Positions 1 to 8,815 of a stretch of 64,000 nt of DNA are shown piece after piece (positions within the stretch are counted from its first letter, which is position 1; every line of letters starts with the position of its first letter). Source of the DNA: Niabella drilacis (GTDB lineage: Bacteria; Bacteroidota; Bacteroidia; Chitinophagales; Chitinophagaceae); NCBI RefSeq assembly GCF_900101395.1, contig NZ_FMZO01000007.1, forward strand, positions 184,764 through 248,763. The letters run 5' to 3'. The position numbers were made by a program, and so were the translations under genes. The notes below the pieces were generated by a model. The model ran no database searches, had not been told where the DNA came from, and saw only the letters and a program-made list of their open reading frames with translations.

Positions 1-261
1 GTCAAAAACGTTTTCACCGGCCAGGGAATAGTGGATGAAATTTCCATTCCGGGCCACCGTTACCAGCCGGGCATTTTTTAGTGTTTGCAGGTGCTGCGAG
101 GCATTGGCGACCGACATTCCTGTGTAAGCAGCGATCTGTTCTACCGAAAAAGGCCCCTGGGCCAGCAGGTCAATGACCTCCAGCCGGTGCGGATTGGCCA
201 GGGCTTTAACCAGCTTTGCTAATTCGGTATACACCTTATCTTTAAATAGCCGTTTATTCAT
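1..261 (-). CDS. ArsR-family winged-helix regulator (partial, runs off the window)
   Basis: The first 87 residues are visible, starting at the ATG complementary to 259-261. They form a typical ArsR/SmtB winged helix: a helix with ALANPHRLEVIDLL, a recognition region with SVANASQHLQTLK, and a wing with ARLVTVARNGNFIHYSL. The C-terminal part lies outside the window; relatives sometimes carry a rhodanese domain there, which cannot be checked. The start overlaps the end of the TlpA-like gene by 8 bases, so this is the last gene of a rhodanese-TlpA-ArsR operon. The perfect inverted repeat upstream of the operon is its likely binding site, making the operon self-regulated. The effector (metal, persulfide or other thiol stress) is unknown. 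Confidence 0.88.
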   Translation of the reverse strand, partial: MNKRLFKDKVYTELAKLVKALANPHRLEVIDLLAQGPFSVEQIAAYTGMSVANASQHLQTLKNARLVTVARNGNFIHYSLAGENVFD

Positions 262-814
262 GTTTGCTATTGTTCAATGTTGCTGCTTTTATTGATCTGG
301 GCTGTTCCCTCGTGGCGCCCAAACGGCGCTGTATAAGGTTTTCCAGCTCTTTTTCATGAAGATTAATGGCAATGATCTTGTTTTGTTCATCCACCAGTAC
401 ATTAAAGGGCAGTTCTTCTATACCATAATCCTTTGCAACCGGGCTTCTCCAGAATTTGAGGTCGCTGACCTGCACCCAGTTTATTTTAAGGCGATCCACT
501 GTTTTTTTCCAGGTGCTTTTGTCTTTGTCAAGAGAAACGCCAATGATTTCAAATTTCCCTTCTTTGACCTCAGGTGCAAATTTTTCGTACAGGGCTTTCA
601 GTTGCGGTTGTTCCTTTACGCAGGGAGCGCACCAGGTGGCCCAAAAATCAATGAGCACCAACCGGCCTTTTAAAGAGGAAAGCGCAAACATACTTCCATC
701 CATACGGGGTAGCGTAATTTCAGGGGCAATGCTGCCTGTTTTTAGCGGGGTACTTTGAGCAGCAGTAGTAACTGCAAAAAGAAGACTGATGAGCGTACAA
801 AGGATCCGGTTCAT
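254..814 (-). CDS. TlpA/ResA-like secreted thioredoxin-fold protein
   Basis: 186 residues with an N-terminal signal peptide (cleavage probably after TTAAQ, about residue 20), then an AhpC/TSA-thioredoxin fold. The active site W61-C62-A63-P64-C65 is preceded by LIDFWAT, the classic TlpA/ResA pattern, and a cis-proline region lies near ELPFNVLVD. It should act in the periplasm as a thiol-disulfide reductase. It overlaps the upstream rhodanese gene by four bases (ATGA) and the downstream ArsR gene by eight, so all three are translated from one message. Pairing with a cysteine-rich rhodanese suggests handling of sulfane sulfur or metal-thiol damage, which is inference. Confidence 0.9.
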   Translation of the reverse strand: MNRILCTLISLLFAVTTAAQSTPLKTGSIAPEITLPRMDGSMFALSSLKGRLVLIDFWATWCAPCVKEQPQLKALYEKFAPEVKEGKFEIIGVSLDKDKSTWKKTVDRLKINWVQVSDLKFWRSPVAKDYGIEELPFNVLVDEQNKIIAINLHEKELENLIQRRLGATREQPRSIKAATLNNSKHE

Positions 815-1251
815 TCATTATCATTTGTCGGATAATCTTTATCCAGCCAATCTGCCTTAATATTTTTGGGTATGTTAAGCAGCCGGGCCTTTTTAAATCC
901 CATACCCGTCAGTGTCTTAAACGCAGGGCGAATATTGGGGCATTTATCAAAAGGACAGCAGCCGCAATAAATAATTACCTCCTTGTTCCTGGAAACGTTT
1001 TTGAGATAACTTTTTAGCTTAGCGAAGTGTTCCGGCTCATGAGCAGGCCCCATGTCAACAGATCCCCTGATAACAGCATCCGGTCCCACTGATAGAATAA
1101 GGATATTGCCCGTTTGTTTTTTATCGATCTGTTCGGCAAGTGCCCGCGGGGCGATCAATTGCTGTTCCTTCCAGGGCTCTTTTGCACTTTGTGCCACCAG
1201 GCCGCTTTTAAATAACAGGAGCAGGACTAACAAAAAAACGGGATACTTCAT
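811..1251 (-). CDS. Secreted rhodanese-like protein
   Basis: 146 residues from ATG 1251: signal peptide (MKYPVFLLVLLLLFKSG, cut near LVAQ) and a rhodanese-like fold. The active-site region reads IIYCGCCPFDKCP, giving Cys96, Cys98, Cys99 and Cys104, more cysteines than a standard single-cysteine rhodanese loop. An in-frame ATG at 1278 exists, but a well-spaced promoter (-7 word at 1266-1273) would start transcription downstream of it, so 1251 is preferred. It is the first gene of the operon. Likely role: sulfur transfer or thiol chemistry in the periplasm; substrate unknown. Confidence 0.8.
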   Translation of the reverse strand: MKYPVFLLVLLLLFKSGLVAQSAKEPWKEQQLIAPRALAEQIDKKQTGNILILSVGPDAVIRGSVDMGPAHEPEHFAKLKSYLKNVSRNKEVIIYCGCCPFDKCPNIRPAFKTLTGMGFKKARLLNIPKNIKADWLDKDYPTNDNE

Positions 1252-1265
1252 AATTGTTCTTTCCG

Positions 1266-1295
1266 TAAAGATACGCATTGATAACTGTTATTCAA
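1266..1295 (-). promoter_or_regulatory. Promoter of the rhodanese-TlpA-ArsR operon
   Basis: On the minus strand TTG (1293-1295) is followed after exactly 19 nt by TATCTTTA (1266-1273), one mismatch from the Bacteroidota -7 consensus TAnnTTTG. The TTG element lies inside the left arm of the inverted repeat at 1289-1310, so a bound repressor would block the polymerase. The expected transcript start lies just upstream of the ATG at 1251. Confidence 0.6.
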
Positions 1296-1310
1296 TGAAA
1301 TCATTGAATA
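1289..1310. promoter_or_regulatory. Predicted ArsR/SmtB-type operator (10-2-10 perfect inverted repeat)
   Basis: TATTCAATGA, two A residues, then TCATTGAATA: a perfect palindrome with 10-base arms. ArsR/SmtB repressors typically bind AT-rich 12-2-12 inverted repeats containing TTCAA/TTGAA, which this resembles. It overlaps the -33 element of the operon that ends in an ArsR gene, and lies 103 bp from a possible forward promoter at 1413-1420, so it could also affect the divergent TonB receptor. Confidence 0.65.
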
Positions 1311-1412
1311 GGAGGTTGGTGGGCAGGCAGTGCTGTCTTTATGCTGCTAAAAAACGTTCCGGCGGGATGGTATTTTGTTGCCGGTTTAGTGGTTTGGGAT
1401 GGACCTTTATAC

Positions 1413-1420
1413 TAAATTTG
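1413..1420 (+). promoter_or_regulatory. Possible forward promoter -7 element (TAAATTTG)
   Basis: TAAATTTG matches TAnnTTTG exactly; a TTTG word at 1393-1396 gives a short 16-nt spacing. If used, it would drive the DUF6660-like gene and the TonB receptor, but it overlaps the TTG proposed as start of the small protein, so promoter and that start codon cannot both be right. Confidence 0.3.
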
Positions 1421-1732
1421 CGGATCTTGATAAAGTGCCTTGGGTATATATTGATCTTTTGGGTATTGTTCAGCAGCATGCTGCCTTGCTCCGTCCTGGA
1501 TGGATGTGAGGACGAGCATACAATGGAGCAATCTTCTCGCCCGGAAAAGCACAATGATTGCAGCAACTGTTCGCCTTTTTCAATCTGTTCTGTATATCAC
1601 GGTTGTGTGATCAACCCGGCAAACATCGGTTTAACAGTACCCGGGACGTATATCGTACAGGCTTATCCTGATTTTTATATCGGAACCCGGTCAGACTATC
1701 ACGCCCGCCTGTTCCAGCCTCCCAGGGTTTAA
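1418..1732 (+). CDS. DUF6660-like small secreted cysteine-rich protein
   Basis: About 104 residues: a hydrophobic N-terminus (ILIKCLGYILIFWVLFSS), then PCSVLDGCEDE, a His/Glu stretch, and a CSNCSPFSICSVYHGC cluster. This layout, directly before a TonB-dependent receptor, fits the DUF6660 family common in Bacteroidota, whose function is not established; the Cys/His clusters suggest metal handling. The frame is open far upstream, but that part lies opposite the rhodanese gene and is not protein-like. The start is uncertain: TTG 1418 gives the best signal peptide; TTG 1427 and ATG 1367 are alternatives. The stop is 57 bp before the receptor ATG. Confidence 0.6.
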   Translation: MRILIKCLGYILIFWVLFSSMLPCSVLDGCEDEHTMEQSSRPEKHNDCSNCSPFSICSVYHGCVINPANIGLTVPGTYIVQAYPDFYIGTRSDYHARLFQPPRV

Positions 1733-1789
1733 GCAGTCATTTTTAATAACTGTAATTCTATTTGTTAATTTTTATTTTACTATAATAAA

Positions 1790-3955
1790 ATGAAGAAATT
1801 GCTATTGCTGAGCATGGTAATGTTAGGTGCTTATGTATCGTATGCTCAAAATCATTTAACCCTGTCCATAAAAAATAAAGAAGATAAAAGCCCGCTGCCG
1901 GGTGCAACCGTTGTCATTGAAACACCCGGGAAATCAGCGGTAGCGGATAGTTTGGGCCGGGCGACTATTGAAAATCTCCCTGACGGCAGCTATGCCGTTG
2001 CGGTAAGCTTTGCAGGTTTTAAAGAGGAGAAAATCACTATTACACTTCCACAAGCAGATGCCGCCGGTAGTGAGGTATTGCTGGAACATGATGAGGCGGG
2101 GCATGAAGATGAGGAAGAAGTAGTGGTAACCAGCACCCGTATCAGTCGCACCATTGCCAATACGCCCACCCGTACAGAAGTGATCTCCGGGGAGGAGCTG
2201 GAAGAAAAAGGGAATATGAAGCCGGGCGATATCCGGATGATGCTGAATGAAAGCACGGGTATCCAGACCCAGCAAACCTCGGCCACGTCGTTTAATTCAG
2301 GTATAAGAATACAGGGACTGGACGGCCGTTATACTCAAATGCTGAGGGATGGTTATCCGCTGTATTCCGGGTTTTCAGGCGGTCTTTCCCTATTGCAGAT
2401 CGCGCCGCTGGATCTGAAGCAGGTAGAAGTGATCAAGGGATCTGCATCCACGCTTTATGGCGGTGGTGCCATTGCCGGGCTCGTTAACCTCATCTCCAAA
2501 ACACCGGGAGCACACCGGGAGTTGAATTTCCTGGCGAACGGGACTACTGCCGGTGGACTTGACCTGAGCGGTTTTTACAGCCGGCGGTATGGAAAAGCAG
2601 GAGTAACTGTATTTGCTTCCCGGAACAGTAATAGGGCATACGATCCGGCTGATATTGGTCTGTCCGCTATTCCCAAATTTGAGCGCTATACCATCAATCC
2701 CCGTTTATTCCTGTATGGAAAAAGAACGACTGCTCATTTTGGAGTTACCTATATTACCGAAGACCGTACCGGGGGAAGTATGGATTATATCAAAAAAGGG
2801 AATCCCGGATTTTTTGAAAAGAACAATACGGACCGGGTCACTACCCAGCTGGGCATAGCACATAAGCTTTCTGAAAATTCAACCTTACAGCTAAAGAACA
2901 GCTATAGTCGCTTTGACCGGCTGATCGCCATTCCTGATTACCAGTTTGATGGTCTGCAGCAATCCTCCTTTTCTGAACTGACCTGGAACCGGTCAGGTGA
3001 AAAGGCTGATTGGGTAATTGGAGCAAATGTTTTAACGGAAGATCTGAAAGAGCGCAAACAGACGGACTTCCCTTTGAGGAATTATTCGTATGTAACTTAT
3101 GGATTGTTTGCTCAAAATGCCTGGACGGTTTCGGACCTGCTGGTTTTGGAAACCGGGCTGCGGGGCGATTATGTAACCCATTACGGGTTTGAGCTGATGC
3201 CCCGTGTGTCGGCCATGTTTAAAATTGCACCTGCGCTTACAACCCGCATCGGTGGCGGCTATGGATATAAAACGCCGACCTTCTTTACAGAAGAGGCAGA
3301 ACGGATGCAATTCCGGAACCTGTTGCCGATAGACGTTCATCGTGCTGAAAATGAGCGATCAGTTGGCGGTAACTGGGATATTAATTACCGTACTTCCATC
3401 GGGGCTGTGGGTATTAGCCTGAATCACCTGTTCTTTTACACGAAGCTGCGCCGCCCGCTGGTACTGGTAACAGAAGACGACGGAACGGCGGCGCTTAAAA
3501 ACTCAGATGGTTACCTGGACACAAAGGGTATGGAGACCAATTTAAGATTTACCTATGGCGATTTTAAATTGTTTGTAGGCTATACGTATACCGATGCCAA
3601 TACCCATTTTACCGGGGCAAAAGAGTGGCTTCCTTTAACGGCCCGGCACCGGCTGAATAATGTGCTGATGTATGAAGTGGAGGATAAATGGAAATTGGGC
3701 CTGGAAGCGTACTATTACAGCAAGCAGCAATTGAGTGACGGTACCAGCGGAAAGCCTTACTGGATCACCGGTTTCATGGCGGAGAAGCTTTGGGAAAAGT
3801 TTTCGCTGTTTGTGAACTTCGAAAATTTTACGGATACCCGTCAGACCCGTTTTGGCAGTATCTATACCGGAACGATTGATAACCCGGTCTTCCGGGATAT
3901 TTATGCACCATTGGATGGGTTTGTGGTAAACGGGGGGATAAAACTGAAACTGTAA
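1790..3955 (+). CDS. TonB-dependent outer-membrane receptor
   Basis: 721 residues. Signal peptide (ends at SYAQ), then a carboxypeptidase-regulatory-like domain (about 22-100), an acidic stretch EHDEAGHEDEEE, a TonB-box-like segment VVVTSTR, a plug domain (IRIQGLDGRYTQMLRDG, VIKGSASTLYGGGAIAGLVNLISK) and a 22-strand-type barrel ending in a C-terminal hydrophobic residue (KLKL). It imports a ligand across the outer membrane using TonB energy. No SusD partner follows, which favours a metal chelate or similar small ligand over glycan. With the DUF6660-like protein and the neighbouring ArsR system, metal import or homeostasis is the best guess. A strong terminator follows. Confidence 0.92.
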   Translation: MKKLLLLSMVMLGAYVSYAQNHLTLSIKNKEDKSPLPGATVVIETPGKSAVADSLGRATIENLPDGSYAVAVSFAGFKEEKITITLPQADAAGSEVLLEHDEAGHEDEEEVVVTSTRISRTIANTPTRTEVISGEELEEKGNMKPGDIRMMLNESTGIQTQQTSATSFNSGIRIQGLDGRYTQMLRDGYPLYSGFSGGLSLLQIAPLDLKQVEVIKGSASTLYGGGAIAGLVNLISKTPGAHRELNFLANGTTAGGLDLSGFYSRRYGKAGVTVFASRNSNRAYDPADIGLSAIPKFERYTINPRLFLYGKRTTAHFGVTYITEDRTGGSMDYIKKGNPGFFEKNNTDRVTTQLGIAHKLSENSTLQLKNSYSRFDRLIAIPDYQFDGLQQSSFSELTWNRSGEKADWVIGANVLTEDLKERKQTDFPLRNYSYVTYGLFAQNAWTVSDLLVLETGLRGDYVTHYGFELMPRVSAMFKIAPALTTRIGGGYGYKTPTFFTEEAERMQFRNLLPIDVHRAENERSVGGNWDINYRTSIGAVGISLNHLFFYTKLRRPLVLVTEDDGTAALKNSDGYLDTKGMETNLRFTYGDFKLFVGYTYTDANTHFTGAKEWLPLTARHRLNNVLMYEVEDKWKLGLEAYYYSKQQLSDGTSGKPYWITGFMAEKLWEKFSLFVNFENFTDTRQTRFGSIYTGTIDNPVFRDIYAPLDGFVVNGGIKLKL

Positions 3956-3994
3956 GGGATGCTTCGGTTTATTTGAGGGCTTGTATAAAAGCGC

Positions 3995-4030
3995 AAAAGC
4001 GGGTCAATAGCTTTTTATTGACCCGCTTTT
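3995..4030 (+). terminator. Rho-independent terminator after the TonB receptor
   Basis: AAAAGCGGGTCAAT (3995-4008) pairs perfectly with ATTGACCCGCTTTT (4017-4030) around an 8-base loop. The 14-bp stem ends in a T run 40 bases after the stop codon. Confidence 0.9.
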
Positions 4031-4070
4031 ATTGATCCCCGGCTCCGCCCCCGATCTCCAAAAAAAAACG

Positions 4071-4125
4071 TATAGTAGGAGCTTCAGCAAGGTCTCCTGT
4101 GCAAAAGTTTAGTACCGCTTACCGT
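4071..4125 (-). repeat. Degenerate copy of tRNA-Glu 3' end plus its downstream flank
   Basis: The segment contains CAAGGTCTCCTG and then AGTTTAGTACCGCTTAC. The real tRNA-Glu locus has CAAGGTTTCCTG and AGTTTAGTACCGCGTAC in the same order, spacing and orientation at 51196-51229. The copy covers the terminator side and only the last bases of the tRNA, so it is not a functional tRNA. It may be an old attachment-site scar; similar copies lie at 20866 and 28776. Confidence 0.55.
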
Positions 4126-4543
4126 ACCGCACCGGGAGAAGAAAAGAATAGCAAATTTTCCGGGTTTTTTCCTGATGCTGTAAACTGGGCTCCGTTTTAG
4201 GGGAGCACCAGGGTAACTTACTTTTGTGCTGAATCCTTTCTGCTTTTAAATGCTGTTTGAAAGATGGTTTAAGATGTTGCCTGATGATAAATATTTGCAA
4301 ATCAATTGTTCGCCTTATTTTGATACCGGCTTAACTCCGGGGCCGGGAAGAAAGTAAAAGACCGGAATAAGCGGGGGAAGCTGCAGTGTAAACAAAGCAT
4401 AATAAGCGCAGAATGGAGGGTTTATATACATATGGGTGATTGGGATATTGGTTTATTATTGTAAAAATGACATTTGTTTTTTATATTCGTGTAGCCGGTT
4501 TCATCTGATGCAGGTTTGTTTGTTATAATGTATTAAGTGCCAT
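4126..4543. other. Intergenic stretch before GH127
   Basis: No convincing gene in either direction. A weak promoter candidate precedes the GH127 gene: TTG at 4459-4461, 20 nt, then TATATTCG at 4482-4489. The rest is AT-rich with nothing recognisable. Confidence 0.5.
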
Positions 4544-6922
4544 ATGTGTAAGCGGATATTTATAGGTATATTGCTTTTGAGCGTTCTGGGGCTGTCTGCT
4601 CAGGATAAATTGTATAAGAATACATTCAGTCTTGGGGACGTGGCGTTGCTGCCCGGTCCTTTCCGGCATGCCCGGGATCTGAATATTGAAGTGCTGCTCA
4701 GGTATGATGTAGACCGTATACTGGCGGGTTACCGAAAAGAAGCGGGCCTGCCCGCAAAAGCAAAAATATACCCGAACTGGGAGGGATTGGATGGGCATAT
4801 AGGCGGCCATTATCTGTCTGCACTGGCTATGAACTATGCAGCAACAGGCAATGCGGAATGTAAGCGCAGGATGGAGTACATGATAGCAGTGCTGAAAGTT
4901 TGCCAGGAGGCCAATGGAAAAAAATACCCTGGCTGGGGCAGGGGTTATGTGGGAGCGGTTCCGGACGGGCAGGGATTATGGCCGGGCATAAAGTCGGGCA
5001 ACCTGGCGCCTGTCTGGAAATACTGGGTGCCCTGGTACAATGTGCATAAGATGTATGCCGGTTTAAGGGATGCCTGGTTATATGCCGGCAACGGGGAGGC
5101 GCGGGACCTGTTTTTGAAGTTTTGCGATTGGGCTGTTGACCTCACAGGGACTTTATCTGATGAGCAGATGCAGCAAATGCTGGGAAATGAGCACGGTGGC
5201 ATGAATGAGATATTTGCGGATGCCTATCAGATGACCAGCGATAGAAAATACCTTGCTGCTGCCAGGCGCTTTTCACATCGCGAGTTGTTAGACCCGCTTT
5301 CAAAAGGGATCGATAACCTGGATAACAAACATGCCAATACACAGGTGCCGAAGGCAATAGGTTTTGAACGGGTGGGCGAACTCTCCAATGACGACCGGTA
5401 TAAAAATGCAGGTCGTTTCTTCTGGGAAACCGTCACACAAAACCGCTCATTGGCTTTGGGGGGCAACAGCAGGAGGGAATTCTTTCCGGGTGCAGCATCC
5501 TGTTACGATTTTGTAAACGATGTAGAGGGACCGGAAAGTTGCAATACCTACAACATGTTGAAGCTGACGCAGGATCTTTTCAGGCTGGACCAGGATGCCC
5601 GGTATATGGATTTTTATGAAAGGGCATTATATAATCACATATTGTCTACCCAGCACCCCCGCCATGGCGGATACGTTTATTTTACGCCCGCGCGGCCCCG
5701 GCATTACAGGGTTTACTCAGCGCCCAACCAGGCCATGTGGTGCTGTGTGGGGAGCGGGATGGAAAATCACGGGAAGTATGGCGGGCAAATATATACCCAT
5801 CAAAAAGATTCGCTGTTCCTGAACCTTTTTATCGCTTCTGAGCTTAACTGGAAAGACAAAGGCATCCGTTTAAGGCAGGAAACGGTATTTCCTGATGAGG
5901 AAAAAACAAAACTAACGATTACCGGGGGATCGTCGGCATTTACGCTGATGATCCGGTATCCTTCCTGGGTAGGGGCAGGGGCTTTTCAGATCCTGGTAAA
6001 TGGCAAAGCGGTTGCGGTTACACAAAAACCTGCTTCATATATCGGAATTTCACGAACCTGGAAAAAGGGCGACGTAGTACAAATTGCTTTGCCGATGCGA
6101 ACTACGATCGGGCATATGCCCAATGTAAAAGAATACATCGCCATTATGCGCGGCCCGATCCTTTTGGGAGCCAGAACGGGTACTGAAGAGCTGCGCGGAT
6201 TGGTAGCCGATGACGGCCGCTGGAGCCATATTGCTGGGGGTGAAAAATTACCGGTTGACAAGGCTCCGGTATTCATTGCAGACAGGGCGGAAGATATTGC
6301 CGGGCATTTAGTTCCCATAAAAGGAAAACCGATGCAGTTCCGGTTCGCTGATCAAAAAATGGCGAACGGGGAAAGGATGATATTAGAACCCTTTTTCAGG
6401 ATTCACGACGCCCGGTACATGATGTACTGGATGGCACTTACGCCTGCTCAATACAGCAGTTATATGGATTCGATTGCCAATATAGAAAAAGGAAAGCTGG
6501 AGCTTGAAAAAAGAACCGTTGATTTTGTTGCTCCGGGCGAACAACAGCCGGAAGCGGACCATGAAATGCGATCGGAAAACTCGAAAAAAGGGGTAGCGCA
6601 TGACGGCGCCTTTCGCGAAGCTGTTAATGGCGGCTATTTCAGCTATTTATTATCAACCGGTGGTCAATCGCATCTTGGCATTTTGGCGCGCTACTGGGGC
6701 GCCGAATGGAGCCAGCGAAAATTTGATATTTATATTGATGATGAAAAGCTGGTTTCCGTAGACAATACCAATAAATGGAACCAATCGCGGTTTTTCGATG
6801 TGCTATATGATATCCCTGACTCAATGGTAAAGGGTAAAAGCGCCATCCGCATTAAGTTCCAGGCGGTGGAGGGGGGTGGCAGCAGTCCTGTATATTATCT
6901 TCGGTTAGTGAAGCCGCAGTAA
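4544..6922 (+). CDS. GH127-type beta-L-arabinofuranosidase-like glycoside hydrolase
   Basis: 792 residues with a signal peptide (ends near LSAQ). The central domain is DUF1680/GH127: GGHYLSALAMNYAATGN near residue 88, then E331-S-C333 followed by NTYNML, and W-C400-C401 followed by VGSGMENH. These match the Glu/Cys/Cys/Cys zinc site of characterised GH127 enzymes, where one cysteine of the CC pair is the nucleophile. A beta-sandwich and a further C-terminal domain (about 640-790) make it longer than the core enzyme. Expected to release terminal arabinofuranose or a related sugar in the periplasm. With the xylanase downstream, an arabinoxylan-like substrate is plausible. All visible active-site residues are intact. 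Confidence 0.88.
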   Translation: MCKRIFIGILLLSVLGLSAQDKLYKNTFSLGDVALLPGPFRHARDLNIEVLLRYDVDRILAGYRKEAGLPAKAKIYPNWEGLDGHIGGHYLSALAMNYAATGNAECKRRMEYMIAVLKVCQEANGKKYPGWGRGYVGAVPDGQGLWPGIKSGNLAPVWKYWVPWYNVHKMYAGLRDAWLYAGNGEARDLFLKFCDWAVDLTGTLSDEQMQQMLGNEHGGMNEIFADAYQMTSDRKYLAAARRFSHRELLDPLSKGIDNLDNKHANTQVPKAIGFERVGELSNDDRYKNAGRFFWETVTQNRSLALGGNSRREFFPGAASCYDFVNDVEGPESCNTYNMLKLTQDLFRLDQDARYMDFYERALYNHILSTQHPRHGGYVYFTPARPRHYRVYSAPNQAMWCCVGSGMENHGKYGGQIYTHQKDSLFLNLFIASELNWKDKGIRLRQETVFPDEEKTKLTITGGSSAFTLMIRYPSWVGAGAFQILVNGKAVAVTQKPASYIGISRTWKKGDVVQIALPMRTTIGHMPNVKEYIAIMRGPILLGARTGTEELRGLVADDGRWSHIAGGEKLPVDKAPVFIADRAEDIAGHLVPIKGKPMQFRFADQKMANGERMILEPFFRIHDARYMMYWMALTPAQYSSYMDSIANIEKGKLELEKRTVDFVAPGEQQPEADHEMRSENSKKGVAHDGAFREAVNGGYFSYLLSTGGQSHLGILARYWGAEWSQRKFDIYIDDEKLVSVDNTNKWNQSRFFDVLYDIPDSMVKGKSAIRIKFQAVEGGGSSPVYYLRLVKPQ

Positions 6923-7062
6923 TGCAGGCCGCTGATTATATTAAAATCAGAAACCTGTTTATATCGCCGTGTGGAATAGAACAGGCCGGATCCGGAGGCA
7001 GGGCGTTCCTGCAGCTTTATAGATGCTTTGATTAAATGGATGCGACAGCTTGAAAGTTGAAC

Positions 7063-7362
7063 ATGAAGATTGCTTTATTCCTGATTAATTTATTATGGTG
7101 CTGCTGCGCCGCGGCTCAGGATATTACATTCTCGCCGTTAGAGCGAAGATATGAGCTGCATGAAGAACAGATCCGTTATGTGACGCAACTCCCGGACAGA
7201 AGGCTGGTTGTTTTTACCGAAAGCACCATCAATTTATTTAACGGCGGAGGGTTTAAAACAATTGATGTTGATGAAAAGAATGTAATATCCCTTGATCAGT
7301 ATACACCGTATCAATACAAGGGGTATTTGGCCGGGGACGGTGGCAATAGTATTGGGTTTTAA
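7063..7362 (+). pseudogene. 5' stump of a two-component propeller sensor-type gene
   Basis: About 98 residues: a signal peptide (IALFLINLLWCCCAAAQ) and the start of a Reg_prop-like propeller (RYVTQLPDRRLVVFTESTIN, LFNGGGFKTI). Full-length sensors of this type run to 900-1400 residues; here homology-like sequence stops near GYLAGDGG and a stop follows. The xylanase starts 29 bases later. This is best read as the remains of the locus sensor, removed by a deletion. An upstream in-frame TTG at 7057 is an alternative start. Confidence 0.6.
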
Positions 7363-7391
7363 TTCCGATAACAAAATCAACACAATTCTTT

Positions 7392-8513
7392 ATGCAGAAA
7401 CGATTCTCTTTGTTGATCATTGCAGCCCTGATAGGTGGCTGCACAGGAACCAAACAAATAAGAAATACTACGGTAAGTTTAAAAGATACGTATAAAAACG
7501 ACTTTTTGATCGGTGCGGCTATAAGCTGGCAACAGGTAGCAGGAAAGGACCCCGTTGCCACAAAGCTGGTTCCCCGGCAATTTAATACAGTGACGCCCGA
7601 AAATATGATGAAGGCAGAGGAGTTAACCTCTTCATGGGGAACATATGATTTCTCCCGGGCCGACAAATTTATAGACTATGCAAAAATGAATCATCTCCGG
7701 GTAAACGGCCATACACTGGTATGGCATAGCCAGATGCCGGCATATGCCCGGCATATACAGGACGCTGATTCTTTTCGCACGTTTTTTACCGGACATATCA
7801 GAAAAGTAGCCGGCCGTTACAGGCGTAAAGTGCGGTCCTGGGATGTAGTCAATGAAGCGCTGAATGAAGATGGTTCCTTACGTAAATCTCCCTTCTTTAA
7901 TAAGCTCGGAGACAATTATATCGTGGACGCTTTTAAGCTGGCAAATAAAGTTTCACCTAACACAGAGCTGTATTATAACGACTATAACAATGAACAACCC
8001 AAAAAACGCGCAGGATGCATTGCGCTTATAAAAAAAATTCAGCAGGCGGGCGCCAGGATAGATGGGGTGGGCATACAGGGCCATTGGCATGTGGGTAAGG
8101 TTCCTTTTGGCGATATAGAAGAGAGCATATTGCAGTATGCGGCGTTGGGCATAAAAGTAGCTATCACAGAACTGGATATTGAAGTGCTCCCCCGTAATTT
8201 CACTGGTGCCGAACTAAGCCGGCGGATGAAAACCGACGCCGGCTCCAATCCCTATGTAAATAGTCTCCCGGACACTGTGCAGAAGCAGTTAGCGGATGAT
8301 TATGGGCAGCTGTTTAAAATATTTCTCAAACATAAAGAGAAAATATCGCGTGTTACATTTTGGGGTGTGCATGATGGCCAAAGCTGGCTGAATAACTGGC
8401 CCATACCCGGCAGAACCAACTACCCGCTTTTGTTTGACAGGAACGGTAATCCCAAACCCGCTTTTTATAGTGTAATAGCAATGAAAAAAAAATATGTATA
8501 CAATGAGCACTAA
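7392..8513 (+). CDS. GH10 endo-1,4-beta-xylanase, lipoprotein
   Basis: 373 residues. A lipoprotein signal (LIIAALIGGC, Cys17) precedes a complete GH10 TIM barrel: TPENMMK (about 68-74), GHTLVWHSQMP (106-116), WDVVNEALNEDG with the acid/base Glu155, and ITELDIEV with the nucleophile Glu260. It also has the family's WGVHDGQSWL near the end. It cleaves internal xylan bonds, probably from a membrane-anchored position. Its last 11 bases overlap the start of the truncated symporter gene, indicating a former operon of sensor, xylanase and transporter. Confidence 0.95.
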   Translation: MQKRFSLLIIAALIGGCTGTKQIRNTTVSLKDTYKNDFLIGAAISWQQVAGKDPVATKLVPRQFNTVTPENMMKAEELTSSWGTYDFSRADKFIDYAKMNHLRVNGHTLVWHSQMPAYARHIQDADSFRTFFTGHIRKVAGRYRRKVRSWDVVNEALNEDGSLRKSPFFNKLGDNYIVDAFKLANKVSPNTELYYNDYNNEQPKKRAGCIALIKKIQQAGARIDGVGIQGHWHVGKVPFGDIEESILQYAALGIKVAITELDIEVLPRNFTGAELSRRMKTDAGSNPYVNSLPDTVQKQLADDYGQLFKIFLKHKEKISRVTFWGVHDGQSWLNNWPIPGRTNYPLLFDRNGNPKPAFYSVIAMKKKYVYNEH

Positions 8514-8742
8514 AACCCCTGTGCAGGTAAAGAAACTTTCAGTAGTCGAAAAGCTGGGCTACAGCCTGGGTGATCTGACGGCCAACCTGGTCTTTCAGAC
8601 TTTGATAACGGGGGGTAATAACAGGCAAAGGGTTGCCGGTACAGGGCGTAGCGTGGTACTGGAGGGAAACGTCATACATAAGAATGATGCCGGCAATGTT
8701 ATTTTGTCTTCCAGGCGTTTGGAACCTGCATTAAAATGCTGA
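8503..8742 (+). pseudogene. 5' stump of a GPH/MFS sugar:cation symporter
   Basis: The first 35 or so residues, VKKLSVVEKLGYSLGDLTANLVFQTLIT, are the signature N-terminus of glycoside-pentoside-hexuronide symporters (about 450-480 residues). After position 8610 the sequence (GGNNRQRVAGTG...) is unrelated and ends at 8742 without membrane segments. The transporter has been cut off by a deletion or insertion with its junction near 8610. The start ATG 8503 overlaps the xylanase stop. Confidence 0.75.
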
Positions 8743-8815
8743 CATGGGTTGCGCTATTATAAACTGTTGCCCGGATGCGGGTTTTATCAACGATCTGATG
8801 CAGGTGCATTACCAG

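Noticed and set aside
1052..1417. Long forward frame before the DUF6660-like protein
   Set aside because: It is antisense to the rhodanese gene and has no protein-like features before about 1418.
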